DNA of 64,000 nt, taken from assembly GCA_026018925.1 (NCBI GenBank), contig JAKSZU010000016.1, positions 28,424,877 to 28,488,876 on the forward strand, in the 5' to 3' direction. The notes below the pieces were generated by a model. That model saw only the letters and a program-made list of their open reading frames with translations. It was not told the origin of the DNA and searched no databases. Origin of the DNA: Tupaia tana. Lineage: Eukaryota; Chordata; Mammalia; Scandentia; Tupaiidae. This document shows, one piece after another, positions 29,310 to 40,658 of the stretch. Position numbers and translations under genes: made by a program. The stretch's first letter is position 1, and each line of letters starts with the position of its first letter.

Positions 29310-30960
29310 GAATTTTATCTTTTCAGTTGTAAGGGAATAGTATATGTAATATTTTCTGTCATAAATTTCTATTTCATCAGTTCAGTCTCATGTAATTGAT
29401 CTCTCTTCTGTTGAATTTGCAGGGTTACTGTGGTCTGATCTTTCTGTTTACATTCTGGAAGTTAACATTCATTGTTACTGATCTTGCCAGTGTTGTCTCT
29501 ACAGTTAAGTTGACCATTCTCTTTTTTTTTTTTTTTTCTTTTTTTGGAGAGGTTTTTGCTATAGGGCGCGTGCGCTCGCCAGACAGACAGAGAGAGACAG
29601 AGAGATAGAAAGCAGGAAATCACCCCCCGGGGGGATGGCCACGCCGCAATCCCTTCTCCTCCATTCTCCTCTCGGGATCTTGGGCACGCACACACACGCG
29701 CCCGGCGTGAGTTTAAGCCGCCGGGTCCAGGACTCGAACCGCGGTCGACTACGTGGGAGTCCAGCGGCATAGCCATTACGCTAACTGCTGGTCCCAAGTT
29801 GACCATTCTCTTGGTTGTGGTTTTATACTCTTATTTCTGTGTGTCTGTGTGTGTCTGACTTTAGTTCTCCTGGTGTACCACTCCTTTCAGAACTTCTCTA
29901 AGAGCTGGTCTGGTATTGGTGAATTCTTTCAGATTTTGTTTATCTGAAAATGCTTTTGTCTTTACTTTCCATGTGAAGGATAATCTTGCTGGGTATAGTA
30001 TTCTTGGTTGCAATTATTTTTCACTTAACACTTTGAATATATTTTCCCATTCTTTCCTTGCTTTCCAAGTCTCCGATGAGAGGTCCAATGTTAGCCTGAT
30101 GGGATATCCTTTGAAAGTAACTTGACGTTTCTCAATTACCAATTTTAGTATATCTGTCTGCAGTTTTGGTCAATCTGGCTATGATGTGCCTTGGAGAAGA
30201 TCTTCTTGGGTTGATTCTATTTGGATTTTTTTGTATTTCTTGTGTCTGGATATTTGAATGCCTTTCTGGGTTTGGAACGTTTTCTTCCAGGATTTCATGG
30301 AATCGATTATCAATGCCTTATTAGTTTCTTCACCTTCTGGGATACTTATGGTTATCTACTATTACTCGTATATCGTTCTAATTTTGGGGGGGTTGTTGTC
30401 TCAGTCTTTTTAGTGGATATTTCTAGGTCAGAGTTTCTGTTTTCTACATCTGAGATTCAATCTTCTGCATGATCTAATCTGCTTTTAATATTTTCAAGGG
30501 AGGTTTCGATTTCCTGTTACAGCCTTCATCTCTAGCAGCTCCATTTGATTCTTTTTTTATGGTGTATATTTTCTTTTTCAGATAGTGCAAGAACTTCCTC
30601 ACCTCTTGGAACTTGTCTCTTCTCCTGTATCTTCTGGAGTTTGTTATCTCTCTTCTCTTGCATCTCTGTTAGCTTTGTCACTATGAATATTCTGAATTCT
30701 TTATCTAACATTTCTATGACTTCTGTTGTATTGTCTGTGGAGGATGAGGAGTTATTCTTTTCCCTTGGGGGAGAAATATTTTCTTGGCTTCTCATATTTC
30801 TCGTGCCTCTGCAGTGATTTCTGGTCATCTGATGGAATACATGTTTTTCCCTAATTTTTGGAGTTAAATCTAAGGAGGTATTCTGCAATCTCTCTGCAGT
30901 TCTATTTTTCTCTCTTTGTGCAGCAGATCCCATGGGAATTGAGGATTACTCTAACCTAGA
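29310..30960 (-). pseudogene. Decayed HAL1-like element with broken ORF1
   Basis: Reading the minus strand, the start MTRN lies at 30826-30828, and the homologous ORF1 end is near 29875. The N-terminal part (Ser-rich stretch, then DKEFRIFIVTKLTEMQEKR) and scattered C-terminal blocks match the intact ORF1 at 56776-57771. Frameshifts and stops break the frame after about 100 codons, and the length is slightly reduced. The part 3' of ORF1 also matches the other copy until about 29365. A SINE-L is inserted at 29522-29795. No ORF2 is present. The right boundary (30960-31100) is uncertain. Confidence 0.75.
29522..29795 (-). mobile_element. SINE-L reference copy, young GGGACC subfamily, 15-bp TSD
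   Basis: AAGTTGACCATTCTC is repeated exactly at 29507-29521 and 29796-29810. On the minus strand: head with A box TTAGCGTAATGG and perfect B box GGTTCGAGTCC; then GCTTAAACTCACGCCGGGCG; then the central module with a CCCCCCGGGGGG hairpin; then a CT-rich stretch; then GCGCCCTATAGCAAAAACC and the A-tail. RNA polymerase III would initiate at the head; mobilisation depends on L1 enzymes. It inserted into the decayed HAL1, so it is younger. Confidence 0.95.
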
Positions 30961-31164
30961 TCTTGGGGTCAGAAGGGTGAAGGCTGTGCAGAAAATTTTC
31001 AGTTGTCCTAGTCCCTGAAAAAAGCTGCTCAGAGCTCCAATGTAGATGGTTTATGATTCCATTTTCTTCTACTTATTACTTTTCTTCTACTTAGTATCCC
31101 TGTTACAGGTGTGAGTTTTTTGAGGATAAGTACCCCATGTTTTTCATTTTGAATCTTAGTGTTT
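30961..31164. other. HAL1 boundary zone or unique sequence
   Basis: It may include the 5' UTR of the decayed HAL1; no clear end or TSD was found. Confidence 0.3.
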
Positions 31165-31178
31165 GACATAATGTCTTT

Positions 31179-31407
31179 GTTTAATTGCCAGAGGGTCTGT
31201 ACACTTCTCAGGGAGACAAAAAAGAGGACCTCGCCATGAGTGTGTTCATGCCACAGTCTCTTCTCTCCCTTTTTTTTAACCTGTTGGGATTCCAGGCATG
31301 TATACACACATGCCCAGCATGTTTTTCAAGCTGCTAGGCTGGTATTCTAAATGCTGTCAGCCATGTGGAATCTAGCTCCCTTAACTGCTAGGTTATGGAG
31401 CCAGCCC
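31179..31407 (-). mobile_element. SINE-M with TSD
   Basis: TGACAYARTGTCTT is at 31165-31178 and 31408-31421. The head GGGCTGGCTCCATAACCTAG is the clearest example of the M-type head. Confidence 0.85.
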
Positions 31408-31452
31408 TGACACAGTGTCTTATGCATTGACCACTAAAAAGTCAGAGTCCTG

Positions 31453-31714
31453 GGGCTAGCCAGGTGATGTGGTGGTTAAAGGGGCTGGATACTATATGGC
31501 TGACTGCATAGTTTGAGTCCTGGACCTGGTGGATTGAAAAACATGCCGGGTGCATGTGTGTGAATGCCCAAAACCCTGAGAAGAGACTTGAGGAGAAAGA
31601 ATTGCAGTGTTGGTCATCCCCTCAGGGGATGCTTTCTCTCTCTCTCTCTTTGTCTCTCTCTCTCTCTGTTTTCAGTGAGTGTACTTGCCCTATAGCAAAT
31701 TTAAAAAAAATAAA
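31453..31714 (+). mobile_element. SINE-M/L, full length
   Basis: The head GGGGCTAGCCAGGTGATGTG carries extra bases before the B box (GCATAGTTTGAG). It ends CCCTATAGCAAATTTAAA. Confidence 0.85.
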
Positions 31715-31796
31715 AAAGAAGCCTATGAGAAAAAGAAGGAAGTCCCGGCTTGTTAGATAAGTAATATATATGAACCACAGAATGTTTTTTATTATT

Positions 31797-32319
31797 ATTT
31801 TTTTAATTTGCTATAAGGTGCATTAGGGTATATAAGTGGGGATGGAGAAAGAAGGGATGGCCATGCTGCAATCTCTTGTCTTCCATTCTCCTCTCGAGAT
31901 TTTGAGCACACACACACATATGCCCAGTGTGATTTTCTTTCTTTTTTTTTTTTTCATTTTTAGAGAGAGAGGGATTTTTGCTATAGGGCACGTGTGTTTA
32001 CTGGAGAGACAGAAAAAGACAGAAAGCAAGTCATCAATCCTCCCTCCCCCTGGCAGTGGGATGGCCATGCTGCAATCCCTTCTCTTCCATTCTCCTCTGG
32101 AGATTCTGGGCACAAATGCACATGTGCCCTTTGTGAGTTTCAAGCCGCTGGGTCCAGGATTTGAATAGTGATCAACTATGTGGGAGTCCAGTGGCCCAAC
32201 CACTACGCCACCTCTGGTCCTCTTAGCATGATTTTCAAGCTTCCAGGTCTGGAACTTGAACCAAGCAGTTGGTCATGTGGGATCCAGCTGCCTTAGCCAT
32301 CATGCCTTTGGCTGATCCC
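31797..32319 (-). mobile_element. SINE-M/L split by a SINE-L
   Basis: The tail and central part are at 31797-31935, and the head at about 32227-32319. The junction sequence TGATTTTC is present at both sides of the inner element. Confidence 0.75.
31938..32222 (-). mobile_element. SINE-L nested inside another SINE
   Basis: A complete copy, from the T-rich tail with CTATAGCAAAAATCCC to the head at 32222, lies in the post-head region of the outer element. Confidence 0.85.
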
Positions 32320-32365
32320 AACTTTATTTTTTTCATTTGTTTTATCTATGATCCATCTATCTAAA

Positions 32366-32384
32366 GTGTGTGTGTGTGTGTGTG
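32366..32384. repeat. (GT)n microsatellite
   Basis: It lies in the tail of the following minus-strand SINE. Confidence 0.85.
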
Positions 32385-32385
32385 T

Positions 32386-32555
32386 TTTGTTTTGTTTTTT
32401 TGCTATGGGGAGATGACCATGCCATAATCCCTTTTCCTCTTGGGATTTTGGACATGCACATACACATGCGTGATGTGTTTTTGAAGTTGCTGGGTCCAGA
32501 ACTTGCACTGTGCAGTGGGCCATGTGGGATGCAGTGTCTTAACCACCACATCATG
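32386..32555 (-). mobile_element. SINE-M/L lacking the CT-rich part
   Basis: The CCCCATAGCAAAAAAAC tail motif joins directly to the central module (GGGATTATGGCATGGTC on the minus strand). The CT-rich stretch is deleted. Confidence 0.7.
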
Positions 32556-32615
32556 GCTGATGCTGTTTTATTATCTTTAAATTACAATGATTTTCTTTTG
32601 TGAGATTTTTTGAAA

Positions 32616-32835
32616 AAGAATTATTTATTTGATTTTATTGATTGTTATTATTTTAATTTGTTATAGGGCACATGTGCTCACCAGAGAGAGAGAGAGAGAG
32701 AAAGAGAAAAAGAGAGAGAGAGAGAGAAAACTGCCAAGTTTGGGACTCTAATCACAGTCTGCCAAGTCCGGGACTTGAACCATGGTCTACCATGTGTAAG
32801 TCCAGTGTCTTAACAGCCGTGCCATTTGCTGGCTC
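32616..32835 (-). mobile_element. SINE-H with GA array and duplicated B-box region
   Basis: An L-type tail (GCCCTATAACAAATT) is joined to a short body. The CT part is a GA array (32682-32732), and the B-box side appears twice (CCAAGTTTGGGACTC and CCAAGTCCGGGACTT). Confidence 0.75.
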
Positions 32836-32911
32836 TATCTTTTGCAAGATTTTTAATTGGTTCTTTTTTACTTCTACTAGTTTGTTTTTATTTCTGCCCC
32901 CCCCCCCCCAC

Positions 32912-33176
32912 TTTTTTTTTTTTTTTTTGGAGAGGTTTTTGCTATAGGGCGCATGCGTTCGCCAGAAAGACAGAGGGAGACAGAGAGACAGAAAGTGAGA
33001 AATCAACCCCCCAGGGGGGATGGCCACACTGCAGTCCCTTCTCCATTCTCCTCTTGGGATCTTGGGCATGCACGCACACGCTCCTGGCATGAGTTTAAGC
33101 CACTGGGTCCAGGACTCGAACCGCGGTCAGCTACGTGGGAATTCAGTGACATAGCCATTGCGCTAACTGCTGGTCC
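32912..33176 (-). mobile_element. SINE-L, young GGGACC subfamily
   Basis: Complete from CTATAGCAAAAACC to head. A C13 run precedes the T-tail on the plus strand. Confidence 0.9.
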
Positions 33177-34033
33177 CCTACTTCTGCTTGTTTTGCAATT
33201 ATTTTCTAATTTTGCTTTTTTGTTTGTTTCTTTGTGGATCTTTTTCAGGCTTATTTTAAAGGCTTTCAGATCATTTAAAAACTTTGTGGTCAATTTATAA
33301 TAATGTTGTGATTGTTGATATGGTTGGTGTTTTTAAAATCACATTCTGTCATTTTGCAGGCACATTTTGATGGAAATTGTCTTTTTCCTTGTCCCATCTC
33401 TGCCTGTCTATCTCTTTATGGTTTCTTCTGCTGGTCTAGCAGATTGGTAGTTGTCTCTGCCTGGCTTTAGAGTTCCCAAATCAGAATCAGGTCTGTGTTA
33501 GTGGATCAGAGTCTCAGCACCATGGTGACACTGGGGACATCACAGATTCAGTCACTGAGTCAGCTGGCGTGAGGTCAGCAACTTCCTACAAGCTGTAGCC
33601 TCAGCACAGCTAGCAGAAGCCTTTTTAAGTCTACTTTCATAATCAAGGGACAGTGCCACCCCAGCTCCTGGTTCTAAATAAAGAGCCTGCCTCCTGCCTG
33701 TGCTTCATGTGAAACACTTTTATTTACAGGTACCCCAGAACATCACACTTTTTGCTGCTTTTTCCTGCTATGGGACCCATAGCTTGGTGACCTGGTGGCT
33801 TTTGTTTGGTTTACACTTTGTGTTCCTGATAGATTTTTGATCCGTAAAGATGCTTAACCAGTTCTGGGGGCACAGCTATGTCATTTTAGTGAATTGTTTT
33901 CATTTTTTAACTGTTATTTTTCCGTATTTGTTATGAAAGGGTGAGCAGCAAAGAACGAATAATGCCGTGGGGATTTAACCACTGGTATGGGGATTAAGTC
34001 CAAGCTTTTTACTTTACAGTTAAGATTCTTTTA
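33177..34033. other. Unique sequence, no SINE
   Basis: About 33640-33760 has AAATAAAGAGCCTGCC and downstream sequence that could be an LTR end, but I recognise no family. Confidence 0.3.
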
Positions 34034-34302
34034 TTTATTTATTTATTTTTTAGAGGTTTTTGCCTTAGGGCATGTACAATCACCAGAGAGAGACAGAAAC
34101 AATCAGAGGGAAAGTGAAAAATCACTCTCCAGAGGGGATGGCCACAGCACAGTCCCTTCTGTTCCATTCTCCTCCTGGGATCTTGGGCATGTGTGCAGAT
34201 GTGCCTGGTGTGATTTTCAAGCCACTGGGTTTGGGACTTGAATCACAGTTGGCCATGTGAAAGTCCAGTGACACAACTGGTATGCTACCTATTGGCCCCT
34301 CA
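34034..34302 (-). mobile_element. SINE-L, full length
   Basis: A (TTTA)n tail, CCCTAAGGCAAAAACC motif and head ending near 34299. GGTTCTTTT/GATTCTTTT on both sides may be the TSD. Confidence 0.8.
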
Positions 34303-34329
34303 GGTTCTTTTTTTTTAAAACCAGCTTCT

Positions 34330-34600
34330 GGGACCAGCATATGATGTAATGTTTAGGTCACTGAACTTCAACATGGCCAACTGTGGTTCAAGTCCCAGAC
34401 CTGGAGGCTTGAAACTCACGCCGGGTATGTGTGTGTGCATGCTCAAAATCCTGAGAGGAGAATGAAGGAGAAGGGATTACAGAATGGCCATCCCCCACCA
34501 GGGAGTGATTTCTTGTTTTCTGTCTTTCTGTCTTTCTCTGTCCACCTGGTGAGCATGTGTACCCTATAACAAAAATCTGCACAAAAACCAAAACAAAAAT
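34330..34600 (+). mobile_element. SINE-L, first of a stacked pair
   Basis: CCAGCTTCT (34321-34329) and CCAACTTCT (34601-34609) flank it. The tail is CCTATAACAAAAATC followed by A-rich repeats. Confidence 0.85.
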
Positions 34601-34612
34601 CCAACTTCTACT

Positions 34613-34893
34613 GGGGCTGGCAGGTGGCATGGTGGTTGGACTGATGATGGACTCCTACATGGTTGATCATGGTTCGAGTCCCAGACCCAGCAGCTTGAAA
34701 CTCAACACTGGATGCGTGTGTGCGTGTGCTCATAATCCTGAGAGCAGAGGAGATTGTGATGAGGCCAGTCCCCATGGCATGGCGGGGAGGGGGCAGTGAC
34801 TTCTCGCTTTCTGTCTCTCAGCCTCTTCAGCGAGTGAATCTGCCCTATAGTGAAAATCTCAAAAAGAAAAATAAACCCAAACCAGAAAAAAAA
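34613..34893 (+). mobile_element. SINE-L, second of a stacked pair
   Basis: It follows the first copy and ends at a third CCAGCTTCT (34894-34902), so the same target was used twice. It has a small insertion in the D-arm and a shortened central module. Confidence 0.85.
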
Positions 34894-34902
34894 CCAGCTT
34901 CT

Positions 34903-35226
34903 GCCTAGTTCCCTAGTTCCCCTCTGTCATCTAGGGAGCACTTTGCTTGTTGGGAGCCCTGCCACACTTCCCTAGCACCATGCTTGCCTCGTTCTGGTAG
35001 CTGTTAGGCTATATCAAAGTCACGTTCTTATTTTCTCTTGTCTTTCTCTAATCTGTGTGCTCCTTGAGGCAAAGACTATTTTATTCCCAGTGTCAAAACT
35101 GTTCCTGCACCTAATAAATGCTGAATAAACATTGCATAGCTTTGGCATTTCTAAATAATGTCTTTGTGTGTGGTAACTAGTCTGTATGCTATTATTTTTA
35201 GGGGAAATTTGAGCTGTTCTCATGAG

Positions 35227-35228
<2 letters not shown>
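34903..35228 (+). repeat. LINE-2 3' end in unique sequence
   Basis: 35035-35145 contains TGCTCCTTGAGGCAAAGAC and CTAATAAATGCTGAATAAAC, which fit the 3' end of ancient L2 elements. The rest is not recognised. Confidence 0.5.

Positions 35229-35262
<34 letters not shown>
35229..35262. repeat. (GT)17 microsatellite
   Basis: A clean dinucleotide array in unique sequence. Confidence 0.95.
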
Positions 35263-35263
<1 letters not shown>

Positions 35264-35413
35264 TGTATTGTGGCACAAGGTGAAGCATTTTAAGTAGATG
35301 GAGCACTGTGAGAAAGACATGAAGGTTTGACTCCACATAGGCTTACTAAGTAGTTAGGCTTACTAAGTAGTTGAATATTCTGGAGTGTGGAGAAGACAGG
35401 CCTTGTGAGAGAT

Positions 35414-35662
35414 AAAGCTGGTATGGTGGTTCAAGTGCTGGACTCCAACATGGGCGACCACAGTGGCTTGAAAGTCATGCCAGGCATGTGTGCATGCATC
35501 CCCAAGATCCTGAGGAGAATGGAGGAGAAGAGATTATAGCATGGCAACCCCCCTGGGGGAAGTGATGTCTTATTTCCTTTCTCTGTGTCTCTGGTGAGTG
35601 CATGTACCCTATAGCAAAAAAAAAAAAAAAAACAAAACAAAACAAAAAAAAACAAAAAAAAA
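35414..35662 (+). mobile_element. SINE-L with deleted B box
   Basis: The head goes from GACCACAGTGG straight into CTTGAAAGTC; the B box is missing, so this copy cannot be transcribed by Pol III. The A-tail is rich in AACAAAA. Confidence 0.8.
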
Positions 35663-35680
35663 ACTTCATTCTGGAAAAAT

Positions 35681-35935
35681 TATTATTATTTTGTTTCTTA
35701 AGGTTTTTGCCATAGGGCATGTACACTTACCAGAGAGAGAGACAGAGAGAGGGAAGGTGAGAGAGGGAAGGCGAGAACTCACCCCCCTGGGATGGTGGCC
35801 TCATTCTTCTCTCGGGATTTTGGGCATTCACGCATATGTGCCCAGCATAACTTTCAAGCTGCTAGATCTCGGACTTGAACTGCAGTTGGACATATGGGAG
35901 TCCAGTGCCTTTACCACCATATAACCTACTGGCTC
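35681..35935 (-). mobile_element. SINE-L with TSD
   Basis: CTGGAAAAAT-like repeats at 35671-35680 and 35936-35946. The CT-rich part is partly duplicated (GGGAAGGTGAGAGAGGGAAGG). Confidence 0.8.
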
Positions 35936-35946
35936 CTGGAAAAAAT

Positions 35947-37310
35947 GTTCTTATAGATGTCTTTGTTAGGTGAAAAATTTAAGATTGATTATTAAGGGAG
36001 TATTTGCCTTTTCTCGCTTAGTTCTTAGTTTTCACTCCTTTTCAAGGTCCCTTTGAATCTGATTAAAGTTTCTTTTTCTTGCCAACTAGAGGATTGTCTC
36101 TAGCAAGAGAAATTGTGAGTAGACCCCTGTATCAGTAGGTCAGAGAATATTTTAGTGGTCTACTTTATGCTACCATTTCTAGGGGGGTTTTAAATCTTCT
36201 AAAAAGTGGGAACAGTATTTCAGGTTCTGTTTTTGAAGAAAAAATTATGGAAGCATGGTACTGGTTAAAAAACATGACAATATATCATTAAAGGGTAGAT
36301 GGATAAGTCTTTTTTTTAGTTTTTCTCTAGAGTTGAGAAGAAAGATTGGCTACTTACATGTTTGGGTGGCTTTATCTATGCAATATTTCCCAAATCTGTC
36401 CCTGTCATGAATCACATGGAAATGGTGACACGTTTGCAGCTTGGAGGCAGCTGGCTCTGATACTGCAGGCCAGGCTGCCACGTGTGCCCACCTGCCCCAG
36501 AAGCTGAGATCAATGTCCTACATACATTCTGACACACTCTTGGCCATGGTATTGGTGATACTCAGATGTAAGGCCTAGAGAATTTGTTTAATGCTTTATG
36601 ATATTTTTCAGCTTTTATTTTAGCAGATACATTGTTTTATCAAATTCTGAGGCTATGTAATTACTTTGTGGAAAATAGATGATACTATTGTGATGTTATG
36701 CACTTCATTGTAGATTCTTAGCTTTATTGCAATCCAAAAAAGCCTTTTGATTTTCAGTACTTAAATTGTTTTTGTTTTTCTGTATTTGCATATTTTTCAG
36801 TGTTTAACATTTATCAAATTTGTCCATTTTGTTTTTTTAGCTGATGCCAAAGATTAAATAAATTTGTTATACTCACACTGTGGCTGTACTTTGAAATAGA
36901 TCCTTAGATCTTTAATGGAGATTATAACAAGAGAAGTTCTTGTAAAAGGCAGTGTCATACAAAATAACTATTATTTCGACAGAACATGTGGGGGAGAAAA
37001 ACAAGTTAACAAAAGCACCCAAAACAAAAATAACAAATAGTCCATCAGTTAGAGTACTACTTAATTTTATGCTCTGAATCTTTAAGTTAAAGAAAAAGCT
37101 TATTTGCTCTATTTAAAAATTTTTAATCATCTGTATTTTATTTCACTTTCTTCAGTCAGATTTTGCTCTGTAACTAGTTACATGTCCTGCTACCCAAGAA
37201 TCTTTCTGGATGTCTGTTCTCTTCTCCTAGTGAGGTAATCCAGGAGATAATCTACTACATTGGAGTGTTTGATCTTGGCCTTTGTTCCAAAAAACAGAAT
37301 GGGTTTTATT
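35947..37310. other. Unique sequence, 1.4 kb without SINEs
   Basis: No exon signal is convincing. 36360-36560 is more GC-rich and may be a decayed DNA transposon or MIR-type repeat; I cannot name it. Confidence 0.35.
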
Positions 37311-37453
37311 GTTTTTTTAATTTGCTATAGGGCATGTTCACTTGCCAGAGAGACATAGACAAAGTGAGAAAGCAACCTCCAGGGAGGATGACTACACCAC
37401 AGTACCTTTTCCTTCGTTCTCCTCTTAGGATTTTGGGTGTGCACATACACATA
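37311..37453 (-). mobile_element. SINE-L, 5' truncated
   Basis: Tail, CT-rich and central module are present, ending at TTTGGGTGTGCACATACACA. The tRNA head is missing. Confidence 0.75.
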
Positions 37454-37609
37454 AGTGTAAATTATTATAGTAGTGTAATCTGTCTAGAGCCTAAATTACT
37501 TTTCTAGTTAAATTAAAAAATTTCAAACTACTCAAAATATATATTCTTGTTATATTATTATTGCTAGACAGCTGCATTATTTACGTAATTTTTATAGGCC
37601 TGACATTAA

Positions 37610-37867
37610 AATTTTTCTTTTTCTTTTTTTTGAGAGATTTTTGTTGTAGGGCACGTGCACTCTCCAGAAAGACAGAGAGACAGAAAGCAAGAAATCACCC
37701 CCCGGGGGGATGGCCATGCTACAATCCCTTCTCCTCCATTCTTCTCTCGGGATCTTGGGCATGCATGCATATGTGCCCGGTGTGAGTTTAAACCACAGGG
37801 TCCGGGACTCGAATTGTGGTTGTACATGGGAGTCCAGCGACACAGCCATTATGCCAACCATTGGCAC
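37610..37867 (-). mobile_element. SINE-L, full length
   Basis: Complete, with a short loss next to the B box (GTGGTTGTACATGG). A C8 run follows the head. Confidence 0.85.
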
Positions 37868-37983
37868 CCCCCCACCCTAATTTTTTTTTAACACAAATCA
37901 TTGCATTCCAAATGTCTTCTTTGTAAAAAGTTTTTATTTTTTTATTTTTCTGGAGTTTTTAAATTAAGAATTGATGTTAAATT

Positions 37984-38178
37984 GGGGACTAGCAAGTGGC
38001 GTAGTGGTTAAGGCACTGGACACTCCCACATGGCTAACCACGGTTCGAGTCCCAGACCTGGTCACTTGCTTTCTCACTTTCCCTCTCTCTCTCTTGCTTC
38101 CTGTGTGTCTCTCTCTGGTCAAATTAAAAAATAAAATGAATGAATAAATAAAATAAAATAAATAATTCTAAAAAAAAA
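37984..38178 (+). mobile_element. SINE-S with 18-bp TSD
   Basis: AAGAATTGATGTTAAATT is repeated exactly at 37966-37983 and 38179-38196. This is the best-defined SINE-S: head to GGTCAAATTAAA plus an (AAAT)n tail. Confidence 0.95.
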
Positions 38179-38257
38179 AAGAATTGATGTTAAATTTTGT
38201 CCAAAGTTTCTTTTATTTACCTATGGGTATAATGATAGGGTTTTCCCCTTAAACTTT

Positions 38258-38713
38258 TTTATAAAAAGAATTATTTATTCTAGGGACCAGCAGTTGGCGT
38301 AATGGCTGTATCGCTGGACTCCCATGTGGTCAACTGCGGTTCGAGTCCCGGACCCGGTGGCTTGAACTCGCACCGGGCACATGTGTGTGCGTGCCCAGGA
38401 TCCCAGGAGGAGACTGGGGGAGAGGGGATTGTGTTGTGGCCATCCCCCCCGGGGGGTGATTTCTCGCTTTCTGTCTCTCTGTCTCTCTCTGTCTGGATGG
38501 TGAGCGCACGCGCCCTATGGCAAAAACCTCTCCAAAAAAGAAAAAAAATAGAATTATTTATTCTATTTAACTTTATTTATTTATTAATTTGATGACAGAG
38601 AGAGAGAGAGAGAGAGAGCGAGAGTGAGAGCAAGCTGCCCGGTTTAGAACTTGAACTGTAGTTGGTCATGTGGGAGTCCAGTGCCCTCAACCACCACGCC
38701 ACCTGCCGGCCTC
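38258..38713 (-). mobile_element. SINE-S split by a SINE-L
   Basis: The head to CT part lies at 38583-38713; its tail AGAATTATTTATTCTA is duplicated around the SINE-L at 38283-38549. The CT stretch has become (GA)n at 38596-38620. Confidence 0.85.
38283..38549 (+). mobile_element. SINE-L in the tail of a SINE-S, with TSD
   Basis: AGAATTATTTATTCTA is at 38267-38282 and 38550-38565. It has a fairly CpG-rich body and CCCTATGGCAAAAACC, so it is the most recent-looking plus-strand copy. Confidence 0.95.
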
Positions 38714-38878
38714 CACTTAAACTTGTTAATACTGAATGTAAAAATTTTAAGGTACTTATTTCATAAGGAAATTATTTAAAATTCAATTTTGAAAGTAGCA
38801 GGTGTTCCAATGGCAATCTTCATGTTCCCAGAATCCCAGAGGCCTGGGTTAGAACAATGGCTTTGCTGGTAAACAGCT
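38714..38878. other. Unique sequence
   Basis: Nothing is recognised. Confidence 0.4.
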
Positions 38879-38932
38879 ATATATATAATCTATATATTTT
38901 TTATATTTAAATATATATATATATACACACAT
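38879..38932. repeat. (TA)n microsatellite
   Basis: Imperfect TATATA blocks around TTTAAATA. Confidence 0.85.
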
Positions 38933-38935
38933 TTA

Positions 38936-39117
38936 AATTATTTATTTATTAATTATTATTATCATTATTATTTTTTTCAACTTGCTGTAGTCATAGACAG
39001 AGAGCGAGAGAAAGAGAGATGGAAAGTGAGAAAGCAAAGCCACCAGGTCCAGGTCTTGAACTGTGGTCAGCACTGTGGAAATCCAGCAGCTCAACTACCA
39101 TGCTACCTGCTGGACCC
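38936..39117 (-). mobile_element. SINE-H, old
   Basis: A short body with CAACTTGCTGTAG on the tail side, intermediate between S and L tails, and a clear head ending near 39117. Confidence 0.7.
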
Positions 39118-40646
39118 TGTATTCTTGTTATGTATGGCAAGTGGCTTGATTTCTTCACTTCTCCCAGCTTCTGTGTTACTCTTTTGTAAATGTGGGGACT
39201 GGTCTAGTTCATGTGGAAGTCTTCTAGTCTTTCTAGTTTACTAGAAAATTTTCATTCCCAGCTTTACCTGATCGGAATGCATCTGTTAGATAAAACAAGG
39301 TATGCCTCTACAAGCTAAATTAAGGAAACCCTCAGTTTCCAGGGTTTGGAGGCCTACTGGTGTTACTCCAGCTGTCCTTTGTCTCCTGTTACTTTTGGAA
39401 GTATCCCTGTTGCAAATGCAGGCACATGTCCTCTGCTCTGTTTGTTCTCTTGGTAGCCTGAGTTCAGCCGGGAAAGTGTATTGCAAATTAATACTCTTAA
39501 ATATTCATTCTGTTATCTTTTCATTAATTTCAGAACATTGAGTTTTATTTTTATAGTTCTTTCTCAAATCTGTGTTATTGGAACTGATGTACTGTTTGGA
39601 AAAAAAATTTGTATCTTTTTTATGTTTCTCTCAAACTGTATTTCTGTATTAAAATATTGTGTATAGTTTTTAGTATTTATCATTTATTAAATACTTCCAG
39701 TATTTCTCATTTCAAAATTTATTTGATTTGTCATTTATCAAAACAAGTGATGCTGTTATATGGTCTATGATGAATAAATTTACACATAATTAACATATAG
39801 TTTTGTCTTTTTAAGTAGTATCTGGATAGCTGTATTTTATGGCTTTTTGCATTACACAAAGACATTTTCTACTAAAAGAGTTAGAGTTTGTTACTGTATG
39901 TGATGGGTGCCATTGCATGGGTGCTTTCTCATTTCCCAGAAGTGTGAAATTGATACTAAAAATTCTCAAGCATCTGTCTTTCTCCCTCAAAATTGATATA
40001 AAATAATATCTTGGTATTATATATTTTTTTCTTTTCTTTCTTTTGTTCTTTTATTTATTTTTTTTTCAAGACAGGTGCCTGTGAAAGTAATTTTTTTTCC
40101 AGCCTCTCTTTAAAGTTTTAAGTTAAAAAAGGTCAGAAATAGAGTGAAAACATCTTCCCAATTGTTCTCCTAACTGTAGTTTCCCATTCCCTTTTAACAA
40201 CTGAGCTATAAGTTAGATTTTGTTGTTTATTTAAACAGAAATGCAGCGTATGCTTGTGTCATGATTGTGGCCGAGAAGTTAGGAGGTCAAGAAACATGAA
40301 AACTTATCACATGTGACATTGCTGATGCACGTTCAAAGATAGTAGCCATTGTGCAGGCCGTCGATAGTGAGGTGCCATCTTTTCCCTTTGAATTCAGAAA
40401 CCGACTTGTGCTGGCATGGCCTAGGGACCCCGAAGTTATACCGGTTTGATTTCTCTCGCACACATTTGAAACATTGGTATATGAAACTTTATAAACAATA
40501 TAATGTAAAAAGATTAGACACTAATAGGTACTCAATAACATTTATATTAAATTGTGGGTCATTTGGAGTCACGATGCCTTTTTAAAAGTATAGTCGTCTG
40601 TTTTGTATTTAAGAATAGACTAGAGATGGGATTTATAGGATGGGTT
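39118..40646. other. Unique sequence, 1.5 kb without SINEs
   Basis: No gene or named repeat is visible. 40240-40480 has a higher GC and CpG level than its surroundings but no open frame or splice-site pair that convinces. Confidence 0.35.
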
Positions 40647-40658
40647 AGTGAAGGTTTT

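Noticed and set aside
29522..29795. tRNA gene in the SINE head
   Set aside because: A and B boxes are present, but the acceptor and anticodon stems do not pair into a cloverleaf and the head runs straight into the SINE body.
30545..30817. Plus-strand ORF of 90 residues (also 57527-57883)
   Set aside because: Both are antisense shadows of the HAL1 ORF1.
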